The notes under the pieces were generated by a model. That model was given only the letters and a program-made list of their open reading frames with translations. It was not told the DNA's origin and made no database searches. Below are positions 1 to 23,074 of a stretch of 64,000 nt of DNA, in pieces; position 1 is the stretch's first letter; each line of letters opens with the position of its first letter. Made by a program: the position numbers and the translations under genes. Source of the DNA: Rhea pennata (Eukaryota > Chordata > Aves > Rheiformes > Rheidae); assembly GCF_028389875.1 (NCBI RefSeq), contig NC_084687.1:2072611-2136610 (forward strand), in the 5' to 3' direction.

Positions 1-290
1 CACTCTAATATGGGGGTAGCTTGCAGTCATTAATGGATTTTAGCATCACAATACGACTGCTGAGGTTGCTTGTTACAATTCTGACTTTACAGAAGGAAAC
101 TATAGCATAGGGTAAGTTAAGAATTTGTTTGTATTCATCCAGAAGTCAGAGCCAACCTGATGCTTGAACCTAATCCTTTGGACTACAGAAGAAATACCCC
201 CATCACTAATCACTCTTCTGCCGTTTTTCACCTGCATCATCTGAGGAGAGAACCCTTACTTGCCAACACAAAAACAGTCTTCTGCAGTTA

Positions 291-10097
<9,807 letters not shown>

Positions 10098-10116
<19 letters not shown>

Positions 10117-10157
10117 GATGCTTTGCTCAGCTGCTTGTTTTCAATAACAAAAACTTC
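10098..10157 (-). CDS. IGFN1: IGFN1 exon with start codon (coding 10116-10098)
   Basis: The exon lies between an acceptor ending TTCCAG (intron side at 10158) and a GTGAGA donor at 10097. It carries 41 bases of 5' UTR and then ATG at 10116-10114, giving six codons (MASHQA) plus one base. I chose this start because only this frame ends in phase 1, which the next exon (9586) needs, and because mammalian IGFN1 also begins with a very short tail starting MA. The exon's other frame is open too, but it runs into a stop in the following exon. The acceptor implies at least one further non-coding exon upstream, which I could not place. Confidence 0.8.
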
Positions 10158-13100
10158 CTGGAAGACAACAAATCATTTCATTATTTACAGTTCACAAGGA
10201 AAAAAAAAAGTCCTTAATACTATTTAGCTCGTTGTTTTATATGACAGTTTCATGATTATCCAGTCATGAAATGCCTGGTAATTAACACAGCTCTGCCTTC
10301 TCTTTCCAAAGCACCCTCAGCATCGTTCCCCTCCTCTCCCATCGTGACACAATTTTGAACCACCAGCACATCACAAACCAAGTAAGAAAACAGCTAGCAG
10401 GACTAAATGGACAAGTCACACATCTATCAGCATCCCTGTGCTGCATCTTCAATTTCCATGTTGTCTGGCTTCCTTTCTCCTCTCTTCTATTAGGCAGATA
10501 TTACACACCACAAGGCATTCACAAGGTGAGTTCTGATGAATGGCAAGAGGAATTGCAGAGAAGAAAGCCATAGAGATGGATGTCTAAACTGAGGCATGGA
10601 GCAACAGCACATCCTTATTTAAATTAGCTTGTCTAATTTAGTGACAGGCCAACAGGCCTGAGAGAAGACTATAGGCTGCTCTGGAAGGAAATGGTAAAGC
10701 ATAGGTTTGGCTTTAAGTAGTCATCGTTACAGATCACTTGTGTGACCTTCGGCTAAAAGTGTCTTTTCCCTGTATTTATAAAGTGGACAACATATAAAGT
10801 AACATATCGCTATCTTCCAAGCAAATTGTGAAGGCAGATTCCTTGCCATATGAGAGATACTCAGAAACTGAAGCTCTGAAGTAGCAACTTAAAGATTAGA
10901 TTCTCATGTCGGATTAATGCTGTGTCTCTATTTACCTTCTGCACACATTCAGTCAACACAGAGTCACATGAAAACATGCAACTTTCAACAGTTTTAAAAA
11001 GCAGATAGACTTTGACAGCATGTTTATGATCGTATTTCTGTTATATACATCAAGAGACATACTCATGCAACCTGGTATTGCCAAGTTACACCAGACGAAA
11101 ACTCTAGCTAGAACCCCAGCATTTTCTTATGTTACACATTTAGCTTGGAGTTGCATTGTTATTTTATTCTTTGTGATCTTGTGCTTGGTTTCTGCTAAGG
11201 GTAGGAGACAACTAAGCTAATAAAAATCATCTGTGCTGTATGTTCCACAGGAAGACTAAAGAAAGTATAACTCACAATATTTCTGGGTCAAATTCTGAAT
11301 CAAAAGTATAAACTTTGTTTTTCCATTAATCATTAGATGCAAATAAAAATAGACGTTTTCCCAAAACAAATAATCAGATTCAAACAAATTTTATTTTAGG
11401 GCTCTGCAAACTATATAATCTCATGAGTAACTCCAAGATCACTACTGATTACCTGGAAAATCATTCCATGAACCTCACTAACTTTAGTGGAGATGCATGT
11501 GAAAGAACAGAAATGGGAAATGATGCACAGGACTGTGAGTCATGGTCAAGTCCTCTCTTTATATCACCTCCCAAGTCTGACATGGGTGAATTTTGTTACC
11601 ACTCATCAAAACAAGAGCTTTATTTATCTGTACTTCAGCTTCTGTTGTTGGCATTTTTGTGTATCACATATTTACTTTTGCAAACCACTGGTTTTAAATT
11701 TCAAAACAAGGAAGGGAATGAACAGCTTGTACAAGAGAAACATGCAAAACTGAAATGATCAAAAGATGGTTCCAGGTTGCACTGATTAGGGCACTGCACT
11801 GCTGATGACAGAGTTCTTCAGGGACTCTTGACTATCTTCTCCTGATGGGCTTCATTTGTCCTCCACAGAAGTACTGCTCTATATTAATAGCAAACACTAA
11901 TTTACATAGCAAATACGCAGTCAGGCTGCACCAATCCCATACTGCCTTTTACAGTCTTGTGTCTTTCTAAACATTTCATCACTTCCAAAGCTGAAATATC
12001 TAACACTTACAACTCTCAACAAATTTGATTACACGTCATTAGCTTGTACGGTATTATCTAAGCTCTTTTTAAAAATTGTTAGGGTCAGATCTATTACGTT
12101 ACTCCTGATTTCTTCTCTCTTCTTTAGCCAATACTAATGGCAAAATTTTGCAACATGAACATACTCTTCACGTTCAAAGCCATATTTGATCAAGAAACTT
12201 AAGAACTTTCTTATGTGACTGCAATGCATCTCATCTAACACAGACAGACAACGATTCACAGTGAGGTATGACTTTGGATAGACATTAAAATAGTTATAAA
12301 CTATTGCAAGTTGGCTGTTGCTCAAATGTAGTAAAAAATCCCAAATGCTGACAAATATTTATATTGATAGTAATAGGCACCATGTGTGCATCCTTTCAGT
12401 GTACCATATCCACTCTATGCTATTAACTGCTAAGTTCACAGGGCCTTAAATATTTTAGAAATTCATACGGATTAAAGATAAGCTTCTGTGAGTCCTTAAA
12501 CTCCTGTGAATTCTTGCCTTCTGTACGGTGAGACAGAAGTATGTTAATGCCCCACATCAACTGCAGTTAAAATAACAGTGTCAGGAAATGCAAGACAGTA
12601 TTCCTTCAGCAGACTTAGTCCAGCTACATTGAACTTTCTACTGTCTTCTGTGTTAAATGTAGACCACGAAATACCATATCTGCTCGCACAGGATCTTTCA
12701 GATCTTTTGTTGCTGCTTACTTCTATAATTTCTACTTTCTTGTTACATGAATAATCATGTTTTTGTTTTGATTTCAGCTCAATACTAAAAAAAAAAAAAC
12801 ATAGAATTTTTAAAAGAAATTAAAAATAACAAAACCCTACCAAAAACTGTCATGGCGGAATTTATATCAATAATCATAGCTGTCTAAAACATAGCTGCTC
12901 ACACTAAGGTGACCACTGAAGTAGCTATTCAGTCAATGGAGGCGGAAGAACACTTCCAAAGAGCAATTCACCCTTTATGTATGAAATGCTGTTCACCAAC
13001 TCACAGCACAACAGAGCTAACACTGGAAGTGGCTCAACATTCACTTGTCTCTGAAAAATACATGTGATCTGCATGCACTAGCCTTGTTAGGTAACTCAGA

Positions 13101-16100
13101 GCTGTCTATTTCTCTCCCCAGCCAGAAGTCTGCCCAGTTTTCAGCTACAGAGATGTCGCCTTTGGAGGCAGTGGCAAAGCCTCCATGATTCCAACTGCAA
13201 AGCAAGCCATTGACTACTAGCAATAATTTTAATCTTGCAAAATAAACTAGATAGCCTATTGGGATGAAGTCTGCCCTTCATCTTGTCTATCCATCAATCT
13301 GTCTGGATGAGACAGCACAAAAGCCCATATACTCTTTTGCACTATGACTATCTGGACACTTCTGATAGGACCATAAATCAGTTAATTGAATAAGTGAAAC
13401 ATTTGAGAGTCACGGGATTTGGAGGTACTAGTGGTGTCACAAGCAGTTATTTATGAGGTCCAGATAGTGTAACACACACACAGGATGTGACATAATTGTT
13501 GGCAGGGACTGGTGAACAATATTAGTCAAACTTGTAAAGAAGTGACAGCAAGTGGTATAAACATTCAAACGTAGGTAATGAGTCCAGAGGCATGGGATAT
13601 ACTACAGGCATTGGCACAAACACAGTACTATGTGAAGTACAAAGCCATTAGCATAGCCTACATTAGTTGAATTGAATTAGCATTAAAATAAATTAATCAG
13701 CAACAGATGTAGCAATTTATTTCTGTTTGGCACTTCAAAAAAAATCAGTCTCAACCCAGTGTATGTGCTAAACAAAATACCAAATCATTTTGTGTTCACT
13801 CTCAAGTTCTAGCTGTGCATTACACTAGAGAATCCACTAGAAAAGCCACTCACTGAAAGGAGTGATCTCTCACTTTAAAATTCTCTCACTACGTTTTTGG
13901 GGGCAGAAGGGGTTAATTTTTTAACTTTTAATCTTTTTAACATTAAGTAATGTTTTGAGTCTGTGTCTTCTCCTTTTAGATTTTTTTTATGGAAAATCTT
14001 GGAGGCTTTGGTTAGAGTTTCAGAACTGAAGGCGAGCAACCGCAGAGCCTCATGAAAACTTTTTAGCCTGTCACAGAGGGGAACCTCAGAAGCACTTCAG
14101 TGATGAATGGAGGCCTTGTGTAGAGTAGGGAGGAATGCCCAAGGATCAGATTCTGTGTGATTTATCCCTTCAGTAAATCTATACTTGACCTGATCTTCTC
14201 TTCTACCTCAGGGATTATGAATATAACATATGATTGCTCATGCCATCCACAACTGACGTACGCATGCACCAGATATTCTAAAGCTACTTTCTTACGAAAG
14301 CAGCTTTGACACAAAATGCCAAAAGAGGACAGACACCATCTATATTGCCCAAGTGAATCAAAATGATTAAGCCATAAGAGCAGTGAACAGGGCAATGAAT
14401 TCATGTCAGGTTAGTGAAGTAGATACGGATGGCAACATGAGAAGAGGCAGTTTGTTGATTCCAGTGTCTGCAACATACCCATAAATACTTTCCTAATATA
14501 GACATGCATTTTCACACACTCGTTAAATTTATGGCAAGTATCATGGAGCAAATACAACAGAGCTTTAAAAATATGTCCAGAGGGAAAAACACCACACTCC
14601 TACTAGCTATGGTAGGAAAGAGCACCTCCAAGACAACAAACGTTAGAAACCACAGAATACTTGTTAGTTGCCACATGTTAGCAGATGAAGAAGATCTTCA
14701 AAAAGCCAGCTATTTTAGCAAGGAAATCAGTGTATGCTATAGGAATCCATTCTAGACAGAACATTTACAAGCAATCTGAAGACCTATAGCAATACAGAGG
14801 ACTGCCTGCTGTGACAGTGAAGGTAACATCTCATACTCCCAGACTTGTATCACACACACACAAATCTCAGCAAAGGCATGACCAAACTCACTACTTTACA
14901 GGTTGAGCTTCTGAGCTGATCCTACTTGAAGTCAATACTGCGTCTCTCAGGACCAGGGCTGCTTTTTCTGTTGACTCAGATCATAGAGCTCTTCCTAGCT
15001 GTTCAACAAGTCTCTTTGTCGCAGGTATCAGTGATCTGTATATGGAAGAAACCACACCTCTTATCAATCTGTTGTAAATACTGCCAAGTGGCAGAACAAA
15101 TGACTAATTCTTGTCCCCTTCCCACCTCTCTACTCTCCTAGAAGCTGAGCCTGTGCTCAGTAGCTGCTCAACCAGGATCTCTCCACACTGTGCTGCGTGC
15201 GGTTGTAGGGGGCTCATTATACACCCATGCGTATACCCATGCGCAGCACCAGGGGAGGCGCACTTGAAGCCACTGCCTTTGGTAAGCCTGAAGGCAGCAG
15301 GCCAACTTGGTCAGATGCGACAATCAGTCAAGCCAATGCTTGATTTCCAAGTGCAAGCTGGGCCTCAAAGAAGGACAAACATTTGTGTAGATCAATGGCT
15401 TGTTAAAGGAAGGGATGAAATTCTGCATGACACATCAGCAGAGGTCATGAGTCCACAGAGGAGCTCATAATTACTTAGAAGAGAACTAAAACCAGTGGAT
15501 TAATACATTTGTATGTGGGACAGACAAGTCTGGACTTGGCCTTTATAGTAGTCTTTCAGTCTGTGTAACTCTGAAAGGTCTTAAGAAGAGCTGAAAGAAA
15601 TTTAGTTCCTCATAGAACAGCTTCACTGCTACAGCCAAAACAGACACTTCACTTTGCAGTCTTTTCTTCAAGAACATCTATGAGGCTGACCAACAAGGTC
15701 ACTGATCTCCATGGATCATATTGTCCTCCAAAATCTTTTGCTTCCAGGCTATGTTTGCAACTTGTTAACCTTCCTTCCTCTACCCAGAAAGCTTACCTGG
15801 ACTGAGCTGACTCCACTCTGCTTTTTATTAGGAAAGTGCCACTTGAGAGCAAAGATACCTGTCTCATTCCCATTGCTCACAGAGACAGCACAACGTGCAA
15901 GGCAGCCAGGTCTGCTCAGCCTGGGACCCACCTTTCATTCATCTCTGACTGAAAGCATGCTATCCCTTTCAGGATGAATGTGCAATGAGCTGATGTGTGC
16001 AAAAGCTCATTAGTCAGGTTCACAACCTGTATTGACATAACAGCAGTGAGAACTCCATAAACACAGTACAAGAAAGAAAAAAAAGAGCTGTGTTCACTCC

Positions 16101-17060
16101 ATTGGAAAAGGATTGTTAGGGTAATGGAAAACAGAATAAAGGTCCAAATTCAGTGGAGGCTATAAGTGACCTGCATCTCTATGAACACCTAATATACTAT
16201 ATCAAATCATGTGATTCCAACAGCACTGTTTTTGCTGGTCATGTATATGAAAAGGGATATTCTTTCAGTCAGATCAGGCAAGGGACCAAGTGGGTCATAG
16301 AAACAGAATTTTGTTTTTACCAGGAGAATGTCCGGTATCAGGGTGAGGAATAGTCACGCTATGCACATAGGTGCCACAAATGTGTCTTATAGATTAATAA
16401 TACTTGATTTTAAATAAATGTGATGTACCGAGTATTGACTACTCACACCTCCCTTTGATTTCAATGTAAGATGCCCATGCTCAGCCTAGCCTTTCAACAC
16501 CAGATCGTCCATATCGTATGCTTAAGAAGAAATTTAAGGGACTATTTTAAGTCCCCAAGCCTTGGCTATTTTACCTCCCACATCCAAAATGCCAGTCTGC
16601 CCCTTTGTCACCAGCAAGCTGAGGTCTGTCATCACTGTTCATACAGAGCCATGATTAGACCCACTCTTGTCAATTGGACTTTCACACACTGAAATGCAGC
16701 TCAGCATAAGGAAAAGATTACAGAGTAATGAATTCAAGAAGCAGCAGTACTCTACTTTCACACTGTGAATTAGCTCCTTCCTTCCCACACTGTACAGATT
16801 CCCTTCTATTTCCTTGTTTAGAACTGATTTAATCTGTTTGCATCCATGACCAACTGAGGGGTTTACCAGTACCATCCATGATTTAGATGATCCTGGCTGC
16901 ATATAAATCTGACATTTTTCTTTTCCCCTTATGATAACTGCCCTCATGACTAACTCTCCTGCATGCTTCAATGCCAAGGCTGGCCAGTTTGGAACTTACA
17001 TACTTTAGGAAAAATGAAATAGAGGGCAACAGAGATTTAACACAGACTCATTAATGATGT
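10158..17060. other. IGFN1 upstream region, mostly unannotated
   Basis: This is non-coding sequence upstream of the first IGFN1 coding exon. It should contain the untranslated first exon and promoter of IGFN1, but I could not place them. A TATAAATA sequence on the minus strand near 10774-10781 is a possible core element, although it sits within a MIR-like fragment. Short poly-A (12787-12799) and short CA runs occur. No gene is supported. Confidence 0.5.
10715..10805 (+). repeat. MIR-like SINE fragment
   Basis: The sequence around GTGTGACCTTCGGCT, then the TATTTATAAAGTGG block, parallels the MIR core and 3' part (TGTGACCTTGGGC..., ...TCATCTGTAAAATGGG). It is old and diverged. The call is from memory of the consensus. 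Confidence 0.55.
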
Positions 17061-17089
17061 GATTTAATATCAATACATTACCAGAGATA

Positions 17090-17460
17090 TTATTCCTTCA
17101 GAAGTTTTCATCCCTCCACCCAAGACACTAAAAAACCCCAACATTTTAACCCACCACGAGCTTTATTGAGCAGAGGGAATAAGGTATGCCTGTGCCGCTC
17201 TCATTGGCCCTATATGGTTATTGGGCTTTGCTGGATGTCCTCTACTCCAGCTAAAATTGATTACGTAGGTTCAAATCCTTTGCTAGTGCCACCCCTTGGG
17301 CATGCAGAGGGTTAATAAAGGCCATTGCAAACAGTGAAAAAAGTGTGCTGTTCAAATGCCGCAAGGGATTCAAGTTGAGGCTTTTTCTCATTTTTCCCCC
17401 TCAGATTAGGACATATTACAAATACTCCCATTTCTGATTTGTTTGTTTCAATTTCCCCAC
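17090..17460. promoter_or_regulatory. candidate regulatory block upstream of IGFN1
   Basis: A cluster of possible factor sites occurs in a few hundred bases. They are CTCATTGGCCC (reverse CCAAT), a near-CArG box CCCTATATGG at about 17208-17217, TTATTGGGC (second CCAAT-like), TTAATAAAGGCC, and E-box-type CAAATG. The block looks denser in recognisable words than its flanks and contains no repeat I recognise. A role as an IGFN1 muscle enhancer or distal promoter is inference from the site mix and distance (about 7 kb upstream). Confidence 0.3.
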
Positions 17461-18234
17461 TCCGTCAGCAGCAACAGATTTAAACAGCCCAGTCCTCACA
17501 TGAAGAACTATTTCAACATTTCATATCCTAATGTGCAAGGAAGTTTGACACAAACAAATGCTGCATAAAATCCCTCTGAAACCCAGAGACACCACAGCAC
17601 ATGCTGGCTTCCTGCTTTCATTGCAGGATGCCTGAACATTATTTTCCACGTTTTTCTAGTACTGCCCTACTTGACCTCTGCCTGCATAAGTTAGTGTCTG
17701 GCAGCCACAAAGGTGCAGAGGACTCTCATCACCGGGAACAAAACCTCATTCCTTCTGAAGGTTGTTCTGCCAAACTCTCTTTCTCTTTATCCAGCACTAT
17801 AATATGGGAATAAAATAAGTCTCTTCTAGAGCCAGAAAAAGATACCAACATCCAGCAGAGCAATAACCAAAGGAATAACCAAGGTGACAGGAGAAGACAT
17901 CTGTTGCCTTCACGTCTACTTGCTCAGGAAATCCTGCAACTTTACAAAACGGTCGCGGTATCCCCTTTTGTGTAGGCAGGACACCAGCAGGGTCTGTCAC
18001 TCCTCACCAATCACCCTTTCTGCCTTGTGGAGGTGATCACAAGGAGCTCAGACTTGCCTTCACCTCACAGCAACTACAGCTACTCATTTGAAACAAGTAT
18101 ACACACTCACTCGCCTGTGTCTCCCCAGAGGTCCTCTTCTACCCAGCGTGCTGTCAAACCTGCAGCTCACAAGCGTCTTTTCTGCAGTTAGTGCTCAGCT
18201 GTGGGATCAGACTGGGTCCTGCAGATCCTTCTCT

Positions 18235-18312
18235 GCTGCTTGCTCTCTCTCTGTCTCGCTTTCTCCCTCGTGTTCTCTCACACTTAATCTCTCTCGCCCT
18301 CTCCCTCTGGTA
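18235..18312. repeat. CT-rich polypyrimidine tract
   Basis: Imperfect CTCT/CCCT runs over about 75 bases with interruptions. It could adopt non-B DNA (H-DNA) or mark an old microsatellite. Confidence 0.8.
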
Positions 18313-20593
18313 GGTGAAGCCTGTCACAGAGCTGTTAGCATGTGAGACATCCAGATGATTTTTTTTTTATGGGAACATGATGCACCTGCCTCCTATTTGT
18401 TATTATTTCAGTCCATACCAGTAATGATGCTAGCCAAATCTGAGATTAACATAATTCTTCAGTGTTTCACAACTCAGTTGTAGTGGTGCTTTTTCTGCAG
18501 ATAGTGTTTCTTCTTCAAAGCAACTCTCTATAAACTTCTCTACAACTGCATGGCTCAGGATGTTCCAAAGCAAACTGTAGCATAATTGTCTGCTTTGAAA
18601 CCAATTTCAAGAATAACTAGGGCTACTAACTGACAAGACAAACTGAACCTCACTTAAAGTGAGTGGCCAAGCACATTTAAAGATGAGGCTTCTAGAAGGA
18701 CACTCACTTTTTAAAGGACTATTTGAAAAGAAAAAGCCCTATGTGCTGTAAATACAAAAATAATCAATATTATGAATATCAGAGGAGGACTGTGAGCACA
18801 TTACAGCACCTATCTACTGTTCTAATGTGAATTTATTAGTATGCAGCTGAACACATGAGCCTGTCCCCCCGTTGGGTGGCTGAGGGTAGCCCCTGTTACC
18901 AACACAGCTCTGTGCACCCCTTTAAAGTAAATCTTGAATGAAACAAGACAGAGTCCCAAAGCGAAAGACTCTGAGGCAGGGGATAATTCTGACTCTTGAG
19001 AAGCTTACAGGCACAGTTCCTTCAGTCTGCTGATGGGTGGTGGGCATCCCTGGTCCACCCAAAGCTGTCCTTGCTCCCAACCCTTCCTAGGTCTGCAAGT
19101 TGAGGACATGTCTGGTTATTTCACTGCCCACATCTCTCACCACAGGGACAGAGTCACGGCTTGGGGGATATGTCAGTTATACGAAGTAATTTCAAACGCA
19201 ATCGCATGCAATACTGTGAGGAAAGGCTGACAGGAGCACTTCAAGGCTTCTAAAAAGCAGATGGATAAATTTCAGCAGCCTGTTATTTTCAGGAAAGAAA
19301 ATACACTTGGGAGATAGGCTGGACATGAAAAAGCTCTACAGCTGCTGAAAGGTAGGCAAACTCTGTACTACCCACAGTGTTAGATTGCCTAGTCCAGCCT
19401 CATCCAACAAGAGAGGCAAGAATCTAAAGCAAACATCATTTTCGAAGTTTTGTTTCTAACCTTTTGAACATAATCCCACACACTTCAGGCAATGGCCTAT
19501 TGCCCCCCACACAAAACTACATAAGTACCAAGCCTGGACAAACAATTAATTGTAAAGCAGACACAGCAAGTGGTATACAAATTAGCTAGTAGGAGAACAA
19601 CAGGTACACATTTTATGTACAATCCAAGGAACCAAATAACCCCACTTATTGTGACTTATTGTTCACTAACGCTCTTACTTCAGATTAACTAATTTTGTGA
19701 TATCAGATTCTTAGTTCCGTACCATCACAGTGGCCAGCTAAAATCCACTGATGATTTCCGATCTTGACAAACACTTAATAACTAAGTATCTTTCCTGATA
19801 AGGAGGAAGCTTGACCTGTGCTGAGCTGCTGAGATTATACAATAAGATTTAAGCTACAAAGTGTAGGTGACACTTCCCAAGAAACAGAACCAGTACATTT
19901 ACAACCAACAAAATGTGGAAGGTCCCACATAACGTTGTACTCCTACCTAGAAAAACAGAGAAGTACTAACAACTCAGAAGGTTCAAGAATCAGTCAGATA
20001 AACTTGCAAGTATGTTCCAGTTACTAGACCTCAGAAACCCAAAGGGCAACCTTATGCAATGTGTTTTGCTTAACAATCTTCTAACATATTCCCTTCCAAT
20101 AACCTACTTCACTACTTGTAAGCCTGGTTATTCTATTCTCTTCAACAGCCCTAATAAAGATTCTTTTACTGTCAGATATATTTGTGAGGACTCTACTGAA
20201 AACCCACCAAATGGTAGTTCAGAGCTGACCTGAGGAATTCTAGCAGGAATCAGATTCCAACTGCATTTCATCTCAGATTAGCAAGTGGTTATTGGTTGTT
20301 TCAAAATTGCATTTCTTAGGAATGAAAATTATTTGCCAAAATAAGACATTATGATTTATTTATAGTGTAAACAGATTTTGTGACTCTTCCACAGAAAGCA
20401 TAACCATCAATATTATCTTAAAGCACCATCAGCTCAACTATGTACGTTTTGATGTACTATCTTTGGTGACACAGTTACACACACACAGTAATTTCCACCA
20501 TCAAGCACATTCTGTCTGCCTGTGGTGAGGCAGACAAGCAGGCTCCTGTCTAAACAAAGAGTGAAGGGACATTGTGAGCAGGTCAGCTTTCAA

Positions 20594-20617
20594 GATAGAT
20601 AGATGGATGGATAGATG
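20594..20617. repeat. (GATA/GATG)n short tetranucleotide repeat
   Basis: Six units of ATAG/ATGG type in a row. Confidence 0.85.
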
Positions 20618-21562
20618 CAGCGCTGAAACAGAGAGGATGACTTCGGGGTGCTCACACATTATGGTAAGATAAGGAGAAAGGGAAGAAGGGAAGAGGGGGT
20701 ATCATAGACGGTTCCTGTGTTGGAATGGGGATAGATGAGGGAGGACTGTCTTCTGGAAAGTGCAGCCAGGCAGACAATACCAGTGCCAGAAGCTGAGGAG
20801 GGAGAAACAAGACCTACACAAAGGCCTGTCACTCTGAGGCAAACAAAATGGCAAGCAAATTTCTTGTAGTTTGGGTCTTCATGAAGACCAGAATGTCCCT
20901 GTCAATCTCTTTGACTGATGTATTGAGAGTCCCAGATGGTTCGGAGCAGTCCATGTTCACGACAGTGAATGCGTCATCCCCTCAGCCAACAATGTGCTTT
21001 TCAGATTCATTCAGCTTACTCTTCTGCTATATCTCATTTCACACTCACCTGCTGTTCTCTTTTCACCCACCAAGTGTGTCTACTTTGAAGGGGCTTTAAC
21101 TTGTGCAAAATTATCATTCCTCCTACAGCGACAACATGGGGCAGAGCCCCATCACCCGACGTCTGTCTATGTAGCATATGGTGGAGAAGGGGAGCAATCT
21201 CACATGTTTATCAGCTGAGAGTGCTGTCCTGTATTCTTCAGGATCACTACAGTCTTGGACTGAAGATCCCCACAGTTCCTCAAGGTCAGCAGAGTCATGC
21301 TGATAATTTTGCAGTCCTTGCTGGAAGGAGGAAAGCTTTGTCACTAGGGAGATGCTCCTCCTGGCCATCCTTATCATTTGTTTCATGACAATATTAAGGA
21401 GCTTGGGTCTAACTCCAAACTGGCAGCAGCAACAAAGTGGAAGGTCATAGAGGTTGCTGATGAAGGAGGGTCAACCTAGCACAGAGGGCAAGACTCCTAG
21501 CAGCCCAGGAAGACACAGAGGACTCCAGGAAGCAGGAAGCAATCAAATAAACAGTTAACTGT

Positions 21563-22071
21563 TATCATAGAATCACAGAATCACAGAATGGTAGGGGCTG
21601 GAAGGACCTCTGGAGATCATCTAGTCCAACCTCCCTGCTCAAGCAGTGTCACCTACAGCATGTTGCACAGGATCACATCAGTGAGTTTTGAATATCTCCA
21701 GAGAAGGAGACTCCTTGACTTCTCTGGGCAACTTGTTCCAGTGCTCTGTCACTCTCACAGTAAGGAAGTTTTTTCTCATATGCAGGTGGAACTTCCTGTG
21801 TTTCAGTTTGTGCCCATTGCTTCTTGTCCTGTCACTGGGCACCACTGAAAAGTCTGACCCCATCCTCTTGATATCCTCCCTTAAGATATTTGTACACATT
21901 GATAAGATCCCCTCTCAGTCTTCTCCAGGCTAAACAGTCCCAGCTCTCTCAGCCTTTCCTCATAAGAGAGATGCTCCAGTCCCCTAATCATCTTCATAGC
22001 CCTACGCTGGACTCTCTCCAATAGTTTCACATCTCTCTTGTACTGGGGAGCCCAGAATTGGACAGAGAACC
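21563..22071 (-). mobile_element. CR1 LINE, 5'-truncated copy, sense on minus strand
   Basis: Its 3' end is at 21563 and shows the reverse-complement CR1 tail ATCATAGAATCACAGAATC. Going leftward on the minus strand the C-terminal CR1 peptide reads [19 protein letters not shown] and [20 protein letters not shown]. The copy ends near 22071 in the GGGGAGCCCAGAATTGGACA block (anti-sense of the CR1 'FWAPQYK' region). About 0.5 kb is preserved, with the C-terminal frame largely open. It is likely one of the younger repeats in the window. Confidence 0.93.
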
Positions 22072-23074
22072 ATTCACACTCACCTTCCGCATGAATCTGA
22101 AGACAAAATTTCTGGCCTTAATGTTTATTACGACCCCATGCCCAACTTTCAAAATAGACCTTTAGTTCTGTGTCCCATATACCTGCCCTGGAATTTCACC
22201 TTTTCTTCCCAAAGTATTTACTCTCTATTCATCACCTTCTTTCTAATTGTCTATCTGACCATCCAGGCACCTTTCTTTTCCCAGACCTGTGTGTTTATCT
22301 ATCCTGTTTAGCAATTTCTTCTTTGCAGCTTATAAGCTTCCATCTCATTGATAAGAACATTCAGATCTGCTGTCTCTCTTCTCTGGAAGGGTTTTGGCCT
22401 CTTTCCTGACTCTCTAGGTATGCCTGCAAAAATAGAACACGCACATTGCTAACTTATGACCATACCCTTGAGAAATAAATTTCCTTAAACAACAAGCCAC
22501 AGCCGCCTGAGGCAGAAGCCAAGATGCACTGGCCTTGACACATGCCACAAAGGTCAACAGACCCAAATTGCCGGATCAGACAGGAGGACATATAAATCTA
22601 ATGACTGTCAGCTTAACTATGTCAGCTGATTTCTGAGTTAGACGAGAGGGTGAAAGGAGAGGGACTGTCCTGATTTACCTTTACAAAGCTCAGAGAGTTG
22701 AAGACCTTTTCAGGCACTAGCAATCATAACAGCTCCTAAAACGATTCACCTAAGAAATGTCATTCTTTAATACTGAGCTATATTGCACATAGGCAAAGCC
22801 ATCCAAACAGGTTCCAGGAAGTCAGTCATACTGACCTGGTTAGAAGGTGACAGCAATGCTGTGAAAGTCTACAGAACAGCTGAGGCCTGCAGTGGTATCT
22901 GTTGTATTTATTAAAAATGAGGTATCTGCCACATCATATTGTTCCAACTGTTGTTTCCTCAGATGCAAGGCCACAGCACTGATCCAGGATTTAGGTGCAA
23001 GCAAACCTCCAGAAACCCCCAAAAACACCTAATTGGGCAGGTGAAAGGCAGCTACAGTTGGGTCACTGACAGTC
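22072..23074. other. intergenic spacer between two CR1 copies
   Basis: No gene, repeat family or tract was recognised. Confidence 0.45.

Larger units (their letters stand above)
17461..21560. other. intergenic DNA with simple repeats only
   Basis: No gene is recognised. The stretch holds a pyrimidine tract (18235-18312) and a tetranucleotide repeat (20594-20617), and is otherwise unremarkable. Confidence 0.5.

Noticed and set aside
11423-11758. 111-codon frame with one hydrophobic stretch (LYLSVLQLLLLAFLCITYLL)
   Set aside because: No recognised family, no splice or promoter context, and AT-rich composition that produces such frames by chance. A transcript would be needed to revive it.
17266-17290. 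GGTTCAAATCC, a perfect-looking tRNA B box
   Set aside because: The flanking bases do not form a T-arm stem and no A box lies at the right distance, so there is no tRNA gene.
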